DNA of 64,000 nt from Artocarpus heterophyllus (GCA_025403435.1 CM046345.1:3479052-3543051); one strand, 5' to 3'. Positions 50,171-62,186 are shown, counted from the stretch's first letter. Made by a program: numbers and translations. The notes: a model not told the origin generated them from the letters alone.

Positions 50171-50462
50171 TGTTTCTGAAAGTTTTTGAGAGAGTGAAAG
50201 TTTTGAGGGAGTTTTTGAGAGAATATTGAATATTTCTTATTTCTCTAAATGAAAATGATACACACATGCTACATATATACTGATACAGCGATTGGTTTTC
50301 CTAATCTAATAACAGAAAGAAAACTAAACTAGGAAAGTAAAAAAGCTATCAAATCATAGCCCATTAGACTAATAAATCCTGATTCTATAGTTGTCAATCA
50401 GCTAAAATATTTCCTTGTTTAGTCCCTAGAATCTAGATACTAACTTTGGAAGATTTTCAACA
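50171..50462 (-). repeat. Copia 3' LTR (292 bp)
   Basis: On the minus strand the copia coding end is followed by a short purine tract (CTTGAGGGGAAG) and then TGTTGAAAATC, running to TTTCAGAAACA. The LTR abuts the gypsy fragment at 50166-50170 (GCATT), which would be one half of a target duplication. No second copy of this LTR exists in the window. Confidence 0.8.
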
Positions 50463-52114
50463 CTTCCCCTCAAGCTGCGTTGTAAATCTCGTACAAACAT
50501 AGCTTGTGACTCAATTCTTCAAAGTTAGGTCTTGGAAGAGCTTTAGTGAGAATGTCTGCTATTTGAGATTTCGTAACAGTATATATCAGCTGCATAATTC
50601 CTTTTTCAATCTTTTCTGAGATGAAGTGTCGATCGATTTCGATGTGTTTCATCCTAGTCATGGTGCACAGGATTCTTCGTAATAGTGAGAGCAGCTTGGT
50701 TGTCGCAGAACATCTTGATAGGTTTCTCACTTGATACTCTAAGCTCACTAAGAAGTCTCTGTATCCATATGCCCTCATAAATACCAAGAGCAAGTGCTCT
50801 AAATTCAGCTTCTGCACTGCTCCTTGAGACAACAGATTGCTTTTTGCATCTTCAAGTCATAAGGTTTCCCCAAACATAGGAACAATATCCTGATGTAGAT
50901 TGCCTGTCTGAGATGTCTCCTGCCCAGTCTGCATATGAGAAGACTTCAACTTCATGACTCTCATTCTTTCTATATAACAGACCTCTTCCTGGTGTCATCT
51001 TGAGATACCTCAAAATCCTGTATACTGCTTCCATGTGTTCTTCTATCACAAAACTAACAAAAAAACCAATATCAAGTCGTGTATGTGAGAGGTAGATTAG
51101 ACGTCCTACAAGTCTCTGATATCTTCTCCTGTCAACTGGTGCACTATCTTTCTCCACTCTTAGCTTCTTGGTTGGGTCCATTGGAGTGTCAGCGGGTTTG
51201 CATCCAAGCATACCTGTCTCCTTGAGTAAGTCTAGAACATACTTTCGTTGAGAGATGAATATCCCCTTCTTGGACCGTCCTATTTCCATACCAAGGAAGT
51301 ATCTGAGATTACCAAGTTCTTTGATTTCAAATTCCCTGGCCAGGAGTCCCTTCAATCTCAGCAGTTCTTCTTCATAGTCAACTATTATAATGATATCATC
51401 CACGTACACAATTAGTACAGCTATCTTCTTTTCTGGAGAGAATTTTACAAACAGTGTGTGATCAGCCTGACATTGGGTGTATCCATTCCTCATAACTGTC
51501 TTTGCAAATCTATCAAACCAAGCACGAGGAGATTGCTTGAGTCCGTATAGGGATTTTTTAAGTTTGCACACTTGGTTATTGCTGAATGAAGTTTCCAATC
51601 CCGAGGGTACCTCCATGTACACTTCTTCTTCCAAATCACCATTTAGAAAAGCATTCTTGACATCTAGTTGGTGTAATGGCCAATCTAGGTTTGCTGCGAT
51701 AGAAGGGAGGACTCTGATAGTGTTGAGTTTGGCCACTAGAAAGAATGTTTCTTGGTAATCTATTTTATAGGATTGAGTAAAGCCCTTAGCAACAAGATGA
51801 GCTTTAAGTCTCTCAATGTTGCCATCAGCTTGATGTTTGACAGTAAAAATCCACTTACAACCAACAGGCCTTTTTCCAGGTGGAAGTTCTGAAATCACCC
51901 ATGTGCCATTTTTCTCCAAGGCCCTGATTTCTTCACAAACTGCCTTTTTCCATTCTATATGTTTTAGGGTTTCCTCAATGGAGTTAGGGACCTGCACATT
52001 CTCAAGAGTCGAAACAAACGACTGATAGGATGGAGATAGTTTACCAAATGAGACAAACTTATGAATAGGATGTTGTGTGCATGTTCTTACACTCTTTCTC
52101 AGAGCAATTGGCAT
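50463..52114 (-). pseudogene. Copia reverse transcriptase and RNase H
   Basis: The minus-strand frame 52114-50852 encodes 420 residues of the copia RT: WVISELPPGKRPVGCKWIF, QLDVKNAFLNGDLEEEVYME, SLYGLKQSPRAWF, the catalytic LIVYVDDIIII, and LRYFLGMEIG. RNase H follows (YADWAGDISDRQSTSGYC) and continues after a stop and frame change as 50832-50470, ending IADILTKALPRPNFEELSHK. A short deletion appears to remove several residues between FVSFV and EEHMEAVYR. The element cannot be active because of the breaks and the missing 5' LTR. Confidence 0.9.
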
Positions 52115-52294
52115 ATCTTAGTCATCAGAGATACTTTCAGTCTCGGGATTAGAATTTCCCTTACCTGAATGAATTTGAGTAGGTTTTGGACTTGGTTTAG
52201 GCTCTTGGACAAGTGTAAGAGGAGTTGAGAGTTCCATTCCCATCACAGGCCTTTTCCTCTTAACATAAACACTAAGCTCCTTATTCTCAGTTTG

Positions 52295-53312
52295 TCATGA
52301 TTTAAGTTGATTGTGAACAGGTGAAACTGGAGTTTGTGGTGGCTGACTCTCTATTTGTATATGATTAGGGGTGAAAGGATGGATGATTGGATCAGGCTGA
52401 AATGACTTGACAAAGGGATGTGGAGGATCAAGAGGTTGAATTGAATGACTAGGATGAGAGGGCTGTAGTGAAAGTGATGAAGGATGACTAGGATGAGGCT
52501 CCCAAAGCTGATATTCTCTCATGTTCTCCCCCTGAATTTCAGTTTTGGGGTAGTAGGATTGGTGTTCAAAGAAGGTTACATCCATTGAGTTGTAGAATTT
52601 TTGGGTAGTGGGAGAATAATATTTGCAGCCTTTTGATTCGAGGAATACCCAAGAAAGATAACTTGATGGATTTTGGGTCAGTTTGCTGCGGTTTTGCTGG
52701 TGTATATGAACAAATGCTGAGCACGCAAACACTTTTGGATCTAATGATGAGATGAGTTTGGTATAAGGAAAGTGTTGGAGGAAGGCTTGATAGGGAGTTT
52801 GAAATTTGAGAACTCTGGAGGGCATTCTATTGATGAGATATGCAGATGTAAGGACAACTTCTCCCCAGAAAATTTTTGGAACATGTATGGAAAACATGAG
52901 AGATCGGGCAACCTCAAGTAAATGTCTATTTTTCCTTTCTGCTACCTTGTTTTGTTGAGGAGTATCAACACAAGAACTTAAGTGATCTATGCCTTGTCCT
53001 AGGAGATAAGTACCCATAACAAATTTGAAGTATTCTTTGGCATTGTGAGTTTTTAAGACTTGAATCTTGGTTTGGAATTGTGTTTGTATCATGTTGTTGA
53101 AGTTTTGGAAAATTTGACCTATTTCTGATTTTTCTTTCATGAGGAATATCCAGGTTAGCCTAGTGTGATCATCAACAAATGATATGAACCATCAAGTTCC
53201 TGTTATATTTTTCACTCTTGAGGTACCCCACACATCACTATAAATCATGGCAAATGAACGAGATGGTTTGTATGTGATAACTCTAGTTTAGAGAGCTATT
53301 TGGCCACTTTTA
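52295..53312 (-). pseudogene. Copia integrase core
   Basis: The minus-strand reading runs from YKPSRSFAMIYSDVWGTSRV through an in-frame stop (TGT*WFISF) to VDDHTRLTWIFLMKEKSEI, the conserved catalytic region, then VDTPQQNKVAERKNRHLLEV and FWGEVVLTSAYLINRMPSR. The serine/proline-rich linker LQPSHPSHSIQPLDPPHP precedes the RT. It is interrupted upstream by the insertion at 53318-54541. Confidence 0.88.
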
Positions 53313-53317
53313 GTTAG

Positions 53318-54541
53318 CAAATAATACTATGTTCTTGAGAAAAATTACATTAAACATCCAAATTTTTCATGAAAGTATCTTTTATTGATGTAGGTTGAAG
53401 AAAGAAAGAAAAGAAAACAAAAGGGAGCACGAGCACAAGAAATTGGAGAAAAATTGCAAATCAAGCACGAACTTGGACCTGGACCTTGTGGGTAGAGCAA
53501 AAGCGCCGCGGCGCCCAAGGAAAGTCTGAGCAGAGCATTTTGGCAGGAACTCAGCGCCGTGGCGTTGGGAAAGGAGCGCCGCGGCGCTATGGCGGAAAAG
53601 AAGAAAACAGAAAAGAAGCGCTGCAGCGCTTGGAAAGAAGGGCCGCGGCGCCAAGGGTGATTCTGAACCACGATTTTTGGACGTGAAACAAGGGTTTTGT
53701 TATCTTAAGAGTAGTATAAATAGACAACGATGTAATAGTCTTAGGAGCTAGGTTTTTCTTATTTTTCAGAGCGTTGTTTATTTTTCTTAGGAGCCGTCAA
53801 GCAATCCGGAGTAAGAAGTGAGAGATTGGTGACAGAATTTCTTGCTCTCTTAACTCTTAATGTTTGATTCTGATGGCTATGATGTAGCCTAATCATGACA
53901 ATGTGAATTTCATATTTAAGCACCATAATTGATTTTATTCATGAGAGTTATTTGTTATTATGTTTAATGCTTTTAAATGATTAGCTACCATTTAAATGAT
54001 CTGATGTGCATGTTCAAAACTGAGAAGGGAGAATTATGCAAATGCTTCATCTAACATATAACCATGAATTAAATATGGATAGAGATATACCATATTATTT
54101 GTGTGGCTTTATCTGGAAAGTTCATGAATCATAATGCATTTTGATTTATTTAAATTCACATAGAGATATTGTGAGTTAATAAACTGAGTAGGTTTGCTAT
54201 ACCTAGAGATAGGATAGTAAATAATTTAGGAATTTCTGTCATCACATGTGTATTATTAATTGAGTTGCATAATTTTATGAAATTCATATCTAATGATTAT
54301 GGTGAAATCAAATGCCTTAACGCCTTGTCTTATTGAAGTATCTCTTGAAATTAATTGCAATTTTTATTCTTAATTTAGTACTTTAGTTCAGTAGTTTATT
54401 CAATCACAACTTCATATGATCAGCTAGATAAACCTTAGAGTCAATCAAACTTTAGTACTTAGTTAGATTATTATACAACAGTCCATGTGAGACGATACTC
54501 TTACTCACTATTGTATTACTTGATCGATAACGTGCACTTGC
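53318..54541 (+). mobile_element. 1.2 kb insertion inside copia, LTR-like with GC palindromes
   Basis: GTTAG flanks the block on both sides (53313-53317 and 54542-54546). The copia frame is continuous outside it: pre-integrase ends before it and integrase resumes after it. The block has promoter-like TATAAATAG near 53716 and no coding potential, and ends with GATAACGTGCACTTGC, a sequence I associate with ends of some plant gypsy LTRs. Its ends are not the canonical TG and CA, so solo LTR is only the likeliest reading. Five near-palindromic GC motifs lie between 53503 and 53652. Confidence 0.6.
53503..53652. repeat. Five GCGCCGCGGCGC-type palindromic motifs
   Basis: Motifs at about 53503-53515, 53553-53565, 53575-53588, 53618-53630 and 53641-53652 read GCGCCGCGGCGCC, GCGCCGTGGCG, GCGCCGCGGCGCT, GCGCTGCAGCGCT and GGCCGCGGCGCC. 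They are highly GC-rich in an otherwise AT-rich window, and each is self-complementary or nearly so. Confidence 0.9.
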
Positions 54542-54546
54542 GTTAG

Positions 54547-55970
54547 TGAATTTTACCGAACAGTATGAAGGTGTTACTAGTGTGCTTGGAGAATTGACAA
54601 ATTTCACATTTGAAATGTTTCGGATTTTTATTGATGAACATTGAAGGAAAAAGTTTTTCTAAATACATAAAATTAGGGTGAGCAAGACGATAGTGCCACA
54701 ACATAATTTCACTATCTTTATTGACATAGGAATTTAAAACAAATTGACTTTTAAAAGGAACATCACTTGGAGTTTGAGCTTGTCTTCTTAGAGGAGTATG
54801 GTCCTTGAGGAGATAGAGTCCCGAACACATTTCAGCACCGCCAATCATTTTCCTCAAATCCAATTCCTGAACTTCACACAAGTTTGGGAAAACTTTAGTT
54901 ACACAATTCAGATCACAAGTCAATTTACTAATGGAAAGTAAATTACAATCCAAACTGGGAACATGGAGAATGGAATTTAAGGTCAGATCCTTGGTAATCT
55001 TGACTGAACCAATTCCCTAAACTTTGAATAATGTACCATCAGCAATTCGGACTGTAGAGTCTCCATTGCATGGACTATATTTGTAAGATGTAGTCCTGTC
55101 ATGTGATCTGATGCTCCTGAATCAATAATCCATGGTTTTGTATGCCATTTGTCAACCATAAGGGCCAATGAGGAATTACCTTTCTGTGCTAACATGCTTG
55201 TTCCAGACATAGAGTTACTCGATTGAGATTGAGAACCAAAGGCTGCATTTTGGTCGAAAAGTTTTTGCAGAACCTCAAGTTGCTCTTTGGTGAAGGGACT
55301 TAATTCAGTTGAGACTGAGTTGTCATCCAAGGTGGCGGCAATGTGGCATGGTTTTCTCTATTATTGGCTGATCTTGATGGCTTCCAATCAGCAGGTTTGC
55401 CATGAATTTTCCAGCAAGTCTCCCTAAGATGTCTAGGTTTGCGGTAGTGATCACACCAAGGTCTCCCTTTCCTTTGTCGATTTTCATTATTACTTGGCGG
55501 TGGTCCTTGTATTGCAAGGGCAGATCCTTCAAGGGCTAAAGTGGAAGTTTGGGATCCCATCATAACCTTCTTTTTCGCTTTTTTTCACGCCGAACTTCAG
55601 AAAAAGCTTCTCGAATACTTGGAAGAGGTTTGGTTCTCATTAGTCTCCCTCGAACTTCATCCAGGTTTTTGTTGAGACCAAGAAGGAATTTGAATGTCCG
55701 ATTCTGTTCCACAATCTTTCTGTATAGGGTTGTGTCTCCGAGGCACTTCCAATTATGGACTTCAAACAGGTCGAGATGTTGCCAATAGCGAGTGAGAGTG
55801 TTGAAATATTGAGTGACAGTAAGATATTCTTGTCGGAGATCTTGTAGTTTGGCTTCGATCTCAAAAAGTTCTAAGGTGTTTTCAGAACTTAAATATGTCT
55901 CTCTTGCAGCATTCCAAATCTCCTTTGCCATCTCATATAGAAGAAAATTCTCACCTATCTCATTGTTCAT
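54547..55970 (-). pseudogene. Copia gag, zinc knuckle, protease and pre-integrase
   Basis: From the right, on the minus strand: gag begins at MNNEIGENFLLYEMAKEIWN and runs through YFNTLTRYWQHLDLFE. A zinc knuckle follows (WCDHYRKPRHLRETCWKIHG) in which the second cysteine of the usual CX2C is Tyr. The protease holds WIIDSGASDHMTG. The pre-integrase region contains LWHYRLAHPNFMYLEKLFPS and FKCEICQFSKH. Several stops or frame changes break the polyprotein. The normal start of gag and the 5' LTR are missing: at about 55975-55985 the sequence passes directly into gypsy gag. Confidence 0.88.
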
Positions 55971-55984
55971 GGAATTTTTAGCAG

Positions 55985-56783
55985 GCCCTAATTACAAATA
56001 CTTATCTTCAATTCTTTTAGCCATGTCTATAATCCGACCCAAGCCTTGAGGCTTTAGAACCCTTACCTTAGCTTTGATCTCTAAATGCAGGCCGTTAATG
56101 AACAAACTCTCTAGAACCTACTCCGATAGATCAACGAGTGGCGCGGCGAGAAGCTCAAATTGCCGGTGATACTCTCAGACGGTGGACTCCTGACGAAGTG
56201 CAAGCAGTTTCTCACACTGATTTCCTTCCTGTGTTGGTTGGAACCGATTGGCGATCATCCCCTTTAGCTCCTTCCAACTCCACACAGCACGTTGGCCGTC
56301 CTCCCATTGAAACCATGCCAGAACTTACCCATCAAGACCCACCACTACTACCTCTAGCTTCTCATGCTCACTCAGGCGATTGAGCGTGAAATATCGCTCA
56401 GCCCTAAAGATCCAGCCATCTGGATTCTGGCCCTCGAAGGTGGGCATCTCGACCCTCTGAGTCTAACACTCCATTCTTCCACCTCCTTCTTGTCCCTCTC
56501 GCGTCTCTACGGATTCCTGATACCCACCAGTCTCTCCTTCCCCCAGCGTGACCCTCGATTGTACTGTGGGAGTGACCGCCTTCGCCGGTAGTCCTTCAAT
56601 AGATCCCTCTGTGAGCTGTCGTCGAATCCCTTGTAATTCATTCAGTAGCCTGGCTATTCCATCCTCCAGTTGATAAAGCTTCTTAACATCAGTCTTCACC
56701 TCTTCCAACTCTCGTTGGAAAATCTCCTTACTCGATTCCACCTTCTCCAAATAGTCTTTGAACTTTTTCGTTGTAGCTGCCAT
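55985..56783 (-). pseudogene. Gypsy gag remnant
   Basis: Starts MAATTKKFKDYLEKVESSKE at 56783 on the minus strand, with a charged coiled-coil-like region (FQRELEEVKTDVKKLYQLED), and continues in broken frames through WKELKGMIANRFQPTQEGNQ and VLESLFINGLHLEIKAKVRV. It stops where copia gag begins. It lies directly behind the primer binding site of the right LTR, as expected. Confidence 0.82.
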
Positions 56784-56812
56784 CCCAACGGTTGAACACT
56801 CTGATACCAATT

Positions 56813-57272
56813 TGATAGGCTCAGGTATGTTTGATAACAGAATTGGAACAAGTATAGGAAATTTAAGAGAAATTTGTTTACTTTTTATTGATAACTGATG
56901 GTAGTGAATAACCATATATGGGCTATTCGAGTGAGCCCTGCACTCCTTATACAGATTAGAGAAAGAATCTAGTTAATGGTTGATATCCCCTTCTCCCCAT
57001 TTCTTTCCTACTTATACTTATATGATTTCTCTACCTCTCTTTAATCTCGAGGCCCAACTACTTAACCAAATTCATTCTTTCCTTCCTTCCCTTCCTGAAT
57101 TCTCGAGACCTCCTTCTCATGCTCACTACATTCCCCCAAAACCACCTCCACGTCACCCAATCCTTCTCCTATTGGCCTCAAAGCCAATGCTCTTGCCAAC
57201 TCAGCCTTTTTTTTAGTGCCACGTCTAGCATATGCAAATCTTATAGGAGGTCTAGAGGGACCATTCACATCA
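56813..57272 (-). repeat. Gypsy 5' LTR
   Basis: Partner of 47885-48343. On the minus strand it ends GAGCCTATCA and is followed two bases later by TGGTATCAGAG, the tRNA-Met primer binding site, which fixes the element's orientation. Confidence 0.9.
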
Positions 57273-58018
57273 TTTACTTGTATCTGTAATTCTTGTGAGG
57301 TTATCCCCGGTTAGTAAATACTATTTGTTATATTCCTTTCCTTTTATTCGTTTTTTCCTCTCTTTTTTTGGTTTACTGCAAAATTATCCATATGCCTTGT
57401 GCAACACAATATATGAAAGAACGAAAAATCATGCTCCCTCTTTTTCATAATCCATTGTGTATTTAAGAGAAAAGTTGAAACGGTATGGTTTCAATATTGT
57501 AACATGTAAAAGCTTTATCTGGTAGAAATTTTTTCTTGACACCGAAACATATAAGAGCTTTATACTGTCTATGATTGAAATTATATGGTTGAAACCACAA
57601 CCCCAAACACCCTAATGAGAGCCCAATTCCCTTTAACACGGATCATGTAGCAATTAGTACACGAATTTGTACTTTCTATAACATCTTAAAAGAAAACTTT
57701 AAAGTTTATTATACAAAATTGTGGTCAGAGATGTTATGGCTAATGTCAGCTATATATACAGACCTAATATATAACCATACGACTTACAAGCCGCTACATT
57801 GACTTGATGATCTCTGTCGGATTGTCGTCAAAAATGCATTGAACTCGAGAACCTTCAAAACCCTTTCGACTTCACAATATCGCGCTCAGTCCTGCTTCTC
57901 TACAGCTTAAAAATGGCCACTTTATACCAACGCCCATATTCGCTTCTCCATACGAACTTTGTATGTATTCAGCGGCTAGTATCCACCCTCTTGACTTTGC
58001 AAAGAATATGAAAGCTGC
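57273..58018. other. Interval with one MITE-like repeat
   Basis: It contains a member of the AAGCTCT(C/T)ACAT family (about 57470-57618, ending GGTTGAAACCACAACCCCAA then ACACCCTAA). No gene is seen. Confidence 0.55.
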
Positions 58019-61000
58019 TTAAAACCATACGAACCACTTGCGTCGCTGCTCAGCTCTTCTGCCGCCAGGGGGTGTTACTATGAGTCTGTCCGCATTTTGG
58101 GAAAGCCATTTCCCAAAACCAGGGGAAGAGGCAAGCTCTTCCAAGGCAGTGTCTCTGGATTCTCTGGTGAACTTCCCAGTCAGGCTTTGAGAATCTTCTC
58201 CTTTCGGGTGTGGTGTGGAGACTAGAAATGTAGAGCTGATTGGAGCCACTCCCTAAAGGCTGAAAAATACACACTTTTTCAAAAAAAATTTGTTCGAGAT
58301 ATAGTGCTTTCTCTGTTCATTGATAAATGTGAAATAGAAGCAAACCATAGTCTGCAGGACCGGATGGAACCATGGGGAAATTTTTGGATCGAGATACAGT
58401 TGGGAAACTGAAATCTTTATTGCTTCGGACACTATACGTGTATTCATCAAGAGGATCTTCAAGAGCGGAAGAATCATGAAGGAGTGACATTTTGTGCTTC
58501 CTTTTAGCTGATTTCCTCAAATTTCTGTAGAAGTGTTAACCAAAGATGATGTTTATCACGGTAGGGAAAATTAAAAAATGAACTTATACATGATGCTGTA
58601 AATAGGTATGGTAGATCAGCACAAACAAATTTTGAAAACGCTATTAATCATATGATTTGATTTCCCCGATTCCACGTCATACGTCTAAACTGGAAAACAA
58701 TTTTACCTGTAAATACGACGAAAGATTCGCAATCTAAAGATTCTCCTAAGTATTGAAGAGGTTATTACTCCTAACACTAGAGCTTCCGTTGCAAGTATTG
58801 GATCCACAGAACTCTGAAAATTTTAATATTCTTGTCAAGTCTATAATCACTTTTCAAGATATTGATAATTACTTCAAAAACGCCATGATGTTTAGTAGAG
58901 GATAACAACCTGAAGAATCAAAAGAGCAGACAAGATTCTGATGGACCATGCAACAACCAGGGATGTGCTTATGTTAATTGATCCATCTTCTGTTGGGATA
59001 TGTTTGTGAACCACCTAGAAGCCCAACCAGCCTCCGGCCAGAAAGACAAAAACCGCTAGAAAGACTACCAACTGCAACAATTGATGATCAGACAAGTATG
59101 TAATTAATTCACGTTGTACGTGGATCACATGCCACTAAGGGGCAAAACTATCTCTGTATGTGTGTGGAGAGAGAGAGAGAGACAGAGCTGCCTAACAGCA
59201 GCCACTGCCCTACTCAATTAGATATGGATAACCTCTGTGCTTAAAACAAATTTTGATTTTTGGCATTTATGGCAGAGAGAGGATGCAATTATTAGTATTA
59301 ATATCACTTACAGCATAGAACATTTCCTCGCTAATTCCAGCCTCTGTAAGAATTGAATGCCAAAATCTAGGAAAGCAGTAGTGGAGACAAGACACAAATC
59401 CGATCTGATAACTTGCAACATATTGAGCTAAAATTTTTTAACATGCTCGATTAATTGAAGAAAACAAGAAGGATTTAAGGCCGATGCCCACGAAAGATGA
59501 GTAAATGAAAAGTGAAGTCTTTGAACCAGTTGGAAGAAGTTCCAGTGCCTTTTCCACCCCCTGTCAACGACCATGGAACATAATGTTCCATTGTATTATT
59601 GCAAAATATGCTGAAAAAGTTCATGTCCAACATTGTGAAAAGCGTGAAGCTAATAGCAATTGGAACATTTATCCCTTGAAACAAACATTACAACAGAATC
59701 ATTCATGAAAATGAAATGCTATATTCTGATAAATATCAACCTCAATTGAAACTTGAGATAATGGGCTCTCGTTACAAAACCTCATCGTCTAGCACTAACA
59801 ATTATGCCAATGGTATATATAGTAGCAAACAAGAGAAGTTGCATTGAAAGAAGAACGTCACGCAAAAATCATAAACAACAACAACAATGATGACAACAGC
59901 AAGCACTCAACAAGTGAAAAAGAATGAGAGCAAGAGAGAGGTGAACAGGAAAATTAGCATTTAGCACATTTCTTAAAACTGCAGCGATTTCCAGTTCAGC
60001 TATAAAGAATGAAGCTTTTGGACAAAACTGATGCATATCATGAAGAGTGTAATAAGCAAGATTCTAGAGAAGTGTAATAGAGTCAAGTCATGTGATGTGC
60101 ATACTTCAAGCAACAGCCTTGACAACGACAAAAACAAGGCTTAAGCAATAATACTCAATAGCCAGCTACATATCTACGTATAACAGCGAGCGACCATCGG
60201 AATGGAATGACAATTCCTAAAACTTAGTCGTTCTTATGTTTGGTTGGACAAATAGTCATAGGAATAGGAATTCTGATGGAATTGCTATTCCACCGAAATG
60301 GTTGAATGACAATTCCAAAAGTGAACCAATTAAATAGTCATTCCACTCCACAACTGATATTAATTAAATTTCTCTATCCCTAAATAATCCCTCCCAATAT
60401 TCTAAAATTACTTTAATTACTACTCCAGTAATGATTAAATGAAAGGGATATTTATGTCAAAACAATTATTAGTCCATTCTATCCTAATGACTAACCAAAC
60501 ATAATAATTGTAATTCCGATATTAATTCTAATGTCTAACCAAACAAAAGAATGTGAATATACCATTCAACTCATTCCTATTCTCATTCCATTGTATTCTA
60601 TCCGTATTCCTATTCCTATTCTTTTTCCATTCCATCAAACCAAACGTCACCTAAAGGTTTTCCAAAGGAAGGAAATAAAATTACCTGAAAAAAGACGACC
60701 ACTATCATAAGGATACCACCACTTGCCATTGCACTACCATAGTAAAACACTAATGAGTTGCTCAGAAAGGAGGCCATGCTCATCATAACTATGCCCAATG
60801 CTAAATATACCAGACGGCGTACAAAAATTCTGCGCAACAAGAAAAACAAGAAAGTATTTATTGACATGGCCATATTAACACAAGGACTAAAGAAAAATCT
60901 GAACATAAGCTGAGAAGAAATTATACCTTCTTCTATAGACACCTCAAAGTTCTCCAAAGATGAACTGGCAGTCCTTATATCCAACACCTTGTGCCCAAAG

Positions 61001-61709
61001 GCAACATGGACCGAGCCCAGGAACCGTTAGAAACCTTCTCCCACCGGTTTTTTGGGCACATTCCTATCCTCAAAGACATATTTCTGTGAATTGAATGATG
61101 AATACACCTTGTGAAAGACATGATCAACTTCTATAAAAATCAGAGTCTGAAAATGATATTAAGTCACTTGTGGAAGCAAACTTCAGCCCTTGGAAAGTGA
61201 CCATTTTAAGGCTTTACTGATACTTTTATCTTCACCGAGTGGGAAAATTTCCCCAGATTTTGAATCCTGGACAATCCATATATAAGAACCCTTACACAAA
61301 ACAAGGAAATTCCTGGCTTGGAATTAGGATAAGCTTTCACTGGCAAGCCATGAGACAATTGCAGCTTAGCAAATGGAGCAACTACTGCATACAGAATCAG
61401 AGGATTTTCGGAACAAATGTGAACAAAAAGATTAGACTTTTCGCAAAAAGACCAAAGATTGGAACTTTTTCTCTTCTTCAGGCCTCGGTTTTCTCGGCAG
61501 GCAAACAGGACCAAACGGAATCAGAGATGCTAAAACTCTAGGGTTTTGGACTTAGGAGATTCACAAAGTGAAAAAGTGAAACAGAAACTTCAACAGTGAG
61601 CAAGAAGACGAAGTTGTACCTAGAGAATGTTGATTGGACGGTGAAGCCAATGAAGAGGAAGAAGGAAGAGAAGGCATGTAGAGTTTAGGACGTGCTTAGT
61701 AGAAGCCAT
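58019..61709 (-). pseudogene. NEMP/DUF2215 (TMEM194) nuclear-envelope membrane protein gene, broken
   Basis: Minus-strand exon pieces match the plant NEMP family in order. They are a signal-peptide-like first exon (ATG near 61709), SKPGISLFCVRVLIYGL (near 61340), WEKVSNGSWARSMLPLG then HKVLDIRTASSSLENFEV (61060-60927), RRLVYLALGIVMMSMASFLS and FYYGSAMASGG (60829-60685), ELLPTGSKTSLFIYSSFVGI (near 59560), ILTEAGISEEMFY (near 59330), FLAGGWLGF-stop-VVHK and TEDGSINISTSLVVAWSIRI (59073-58910), SSVDPILATEALVLGVITSS (58814-58707) and a C-terminal exon (TPERRRFSKPDW, ASSPGFGKWLSQNADRLIV). Defects are a one-base loss between MLPLG and HKV, TAG for Trp at 59017-59015, and a frameshift after PDWE. Splice sites are still recognisable, so decay is recent. 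Family members are multi-pass proteins of the inner nuclear membrane. Confidence 0.82.
60234..60655. mobile_element. MITE cluster in an intron of the NEMP pseudogene
   Basis: TTATGTTTGGTTGGACAAAT at 60234 and the complementary AACCAAACATAA at 60493-60504 form terminal inverted repeats. Further related ends (CTAACCAAAC near 60535, AACCAAACGTCA near 60640) suggest two overlapping or nested copies rich in GGAAT(A)GGAAT. It is non-coding. Confidence 0.5.
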
Positions 61710-62186
61710 CGTCTTGTCGGGAAAATGGTTTGTTTTTTTGTTTTTTTGTTTTTTGTTTTTTCGGTTGTGGAGTAAAAGAGCAGATTGAAGTTCTTGGAGA
61801 GAAGGGGAAAGCTCGCCAAAACGGCAATCTTAACCATACATACGACAAATAGAGCAATTTTCTTTTTTTATTCTAAAGGTGAGTAATTGTCTCACTCAAA
61901 GCATAAAATTTGGCATCAACACACTATATTGTATAGAGTCCAAATTTGTTGTTTTCTTTTCTTATCTTTTTGATTGTTTGTCATATTGTTTATTCAACGT
62001 ATTATTTAAACTAGCTTAAGCACACAAATATAACCTTGTTAGACCATCTTCAACTCACTTCAGATTTGTAGGTAAACTGTCATTTTGATATTAATGTTGT
62101 CTCCAAGAATACACATGAATTGGAGTACGCCAAAATCTAACGCTACTGTTCATCATGTCATTTTGCTTCCTTTTTTTAATTGCTTA
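61710..62186. other. Interval between the NEMP and phosphatase remnants
   Basis: T-rich sequence that would hold the promoter of the minus-strand NEMP gene. No other feature is supported. Confidence 0.5.

Larger units (their letters stand above)
47885..57272 (-). mobile_element. Gypsy chromovirus retrotransposon, minus strand, hosting nested insertions
   Basis: Two LTRs of about 460 bp (47885-48343 and 56813-57272) both begin TG and end CA. The flanking 5-mers are TTGAC (47880-47884) and TTTAC (57273-57277). On the minus strand, a TGGTATCAGAG primer binding site lies just inside the right LTR and a purine-rich tract (TTTGGGGGATGGGTAT) just inside the left one. Gag (near 56783-55985) and RNase H, integrase and chromodomain remnants (50166-48400) are recognisable. 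Protease and most of the reverse transcriptase are missing, and a copia element occupies their place. Stops and frameshifts make it inactive. Confidence 0.9.

Noticed and set aside
47885..57272. Endogenous pararetrovirus as source of the reverse transcriptase
   Set aside because: LTRs, an integrase, the copia and gypsy domain orders and target duplications identify retrotransposons. No movement-protein or coat-protein domain is seen.
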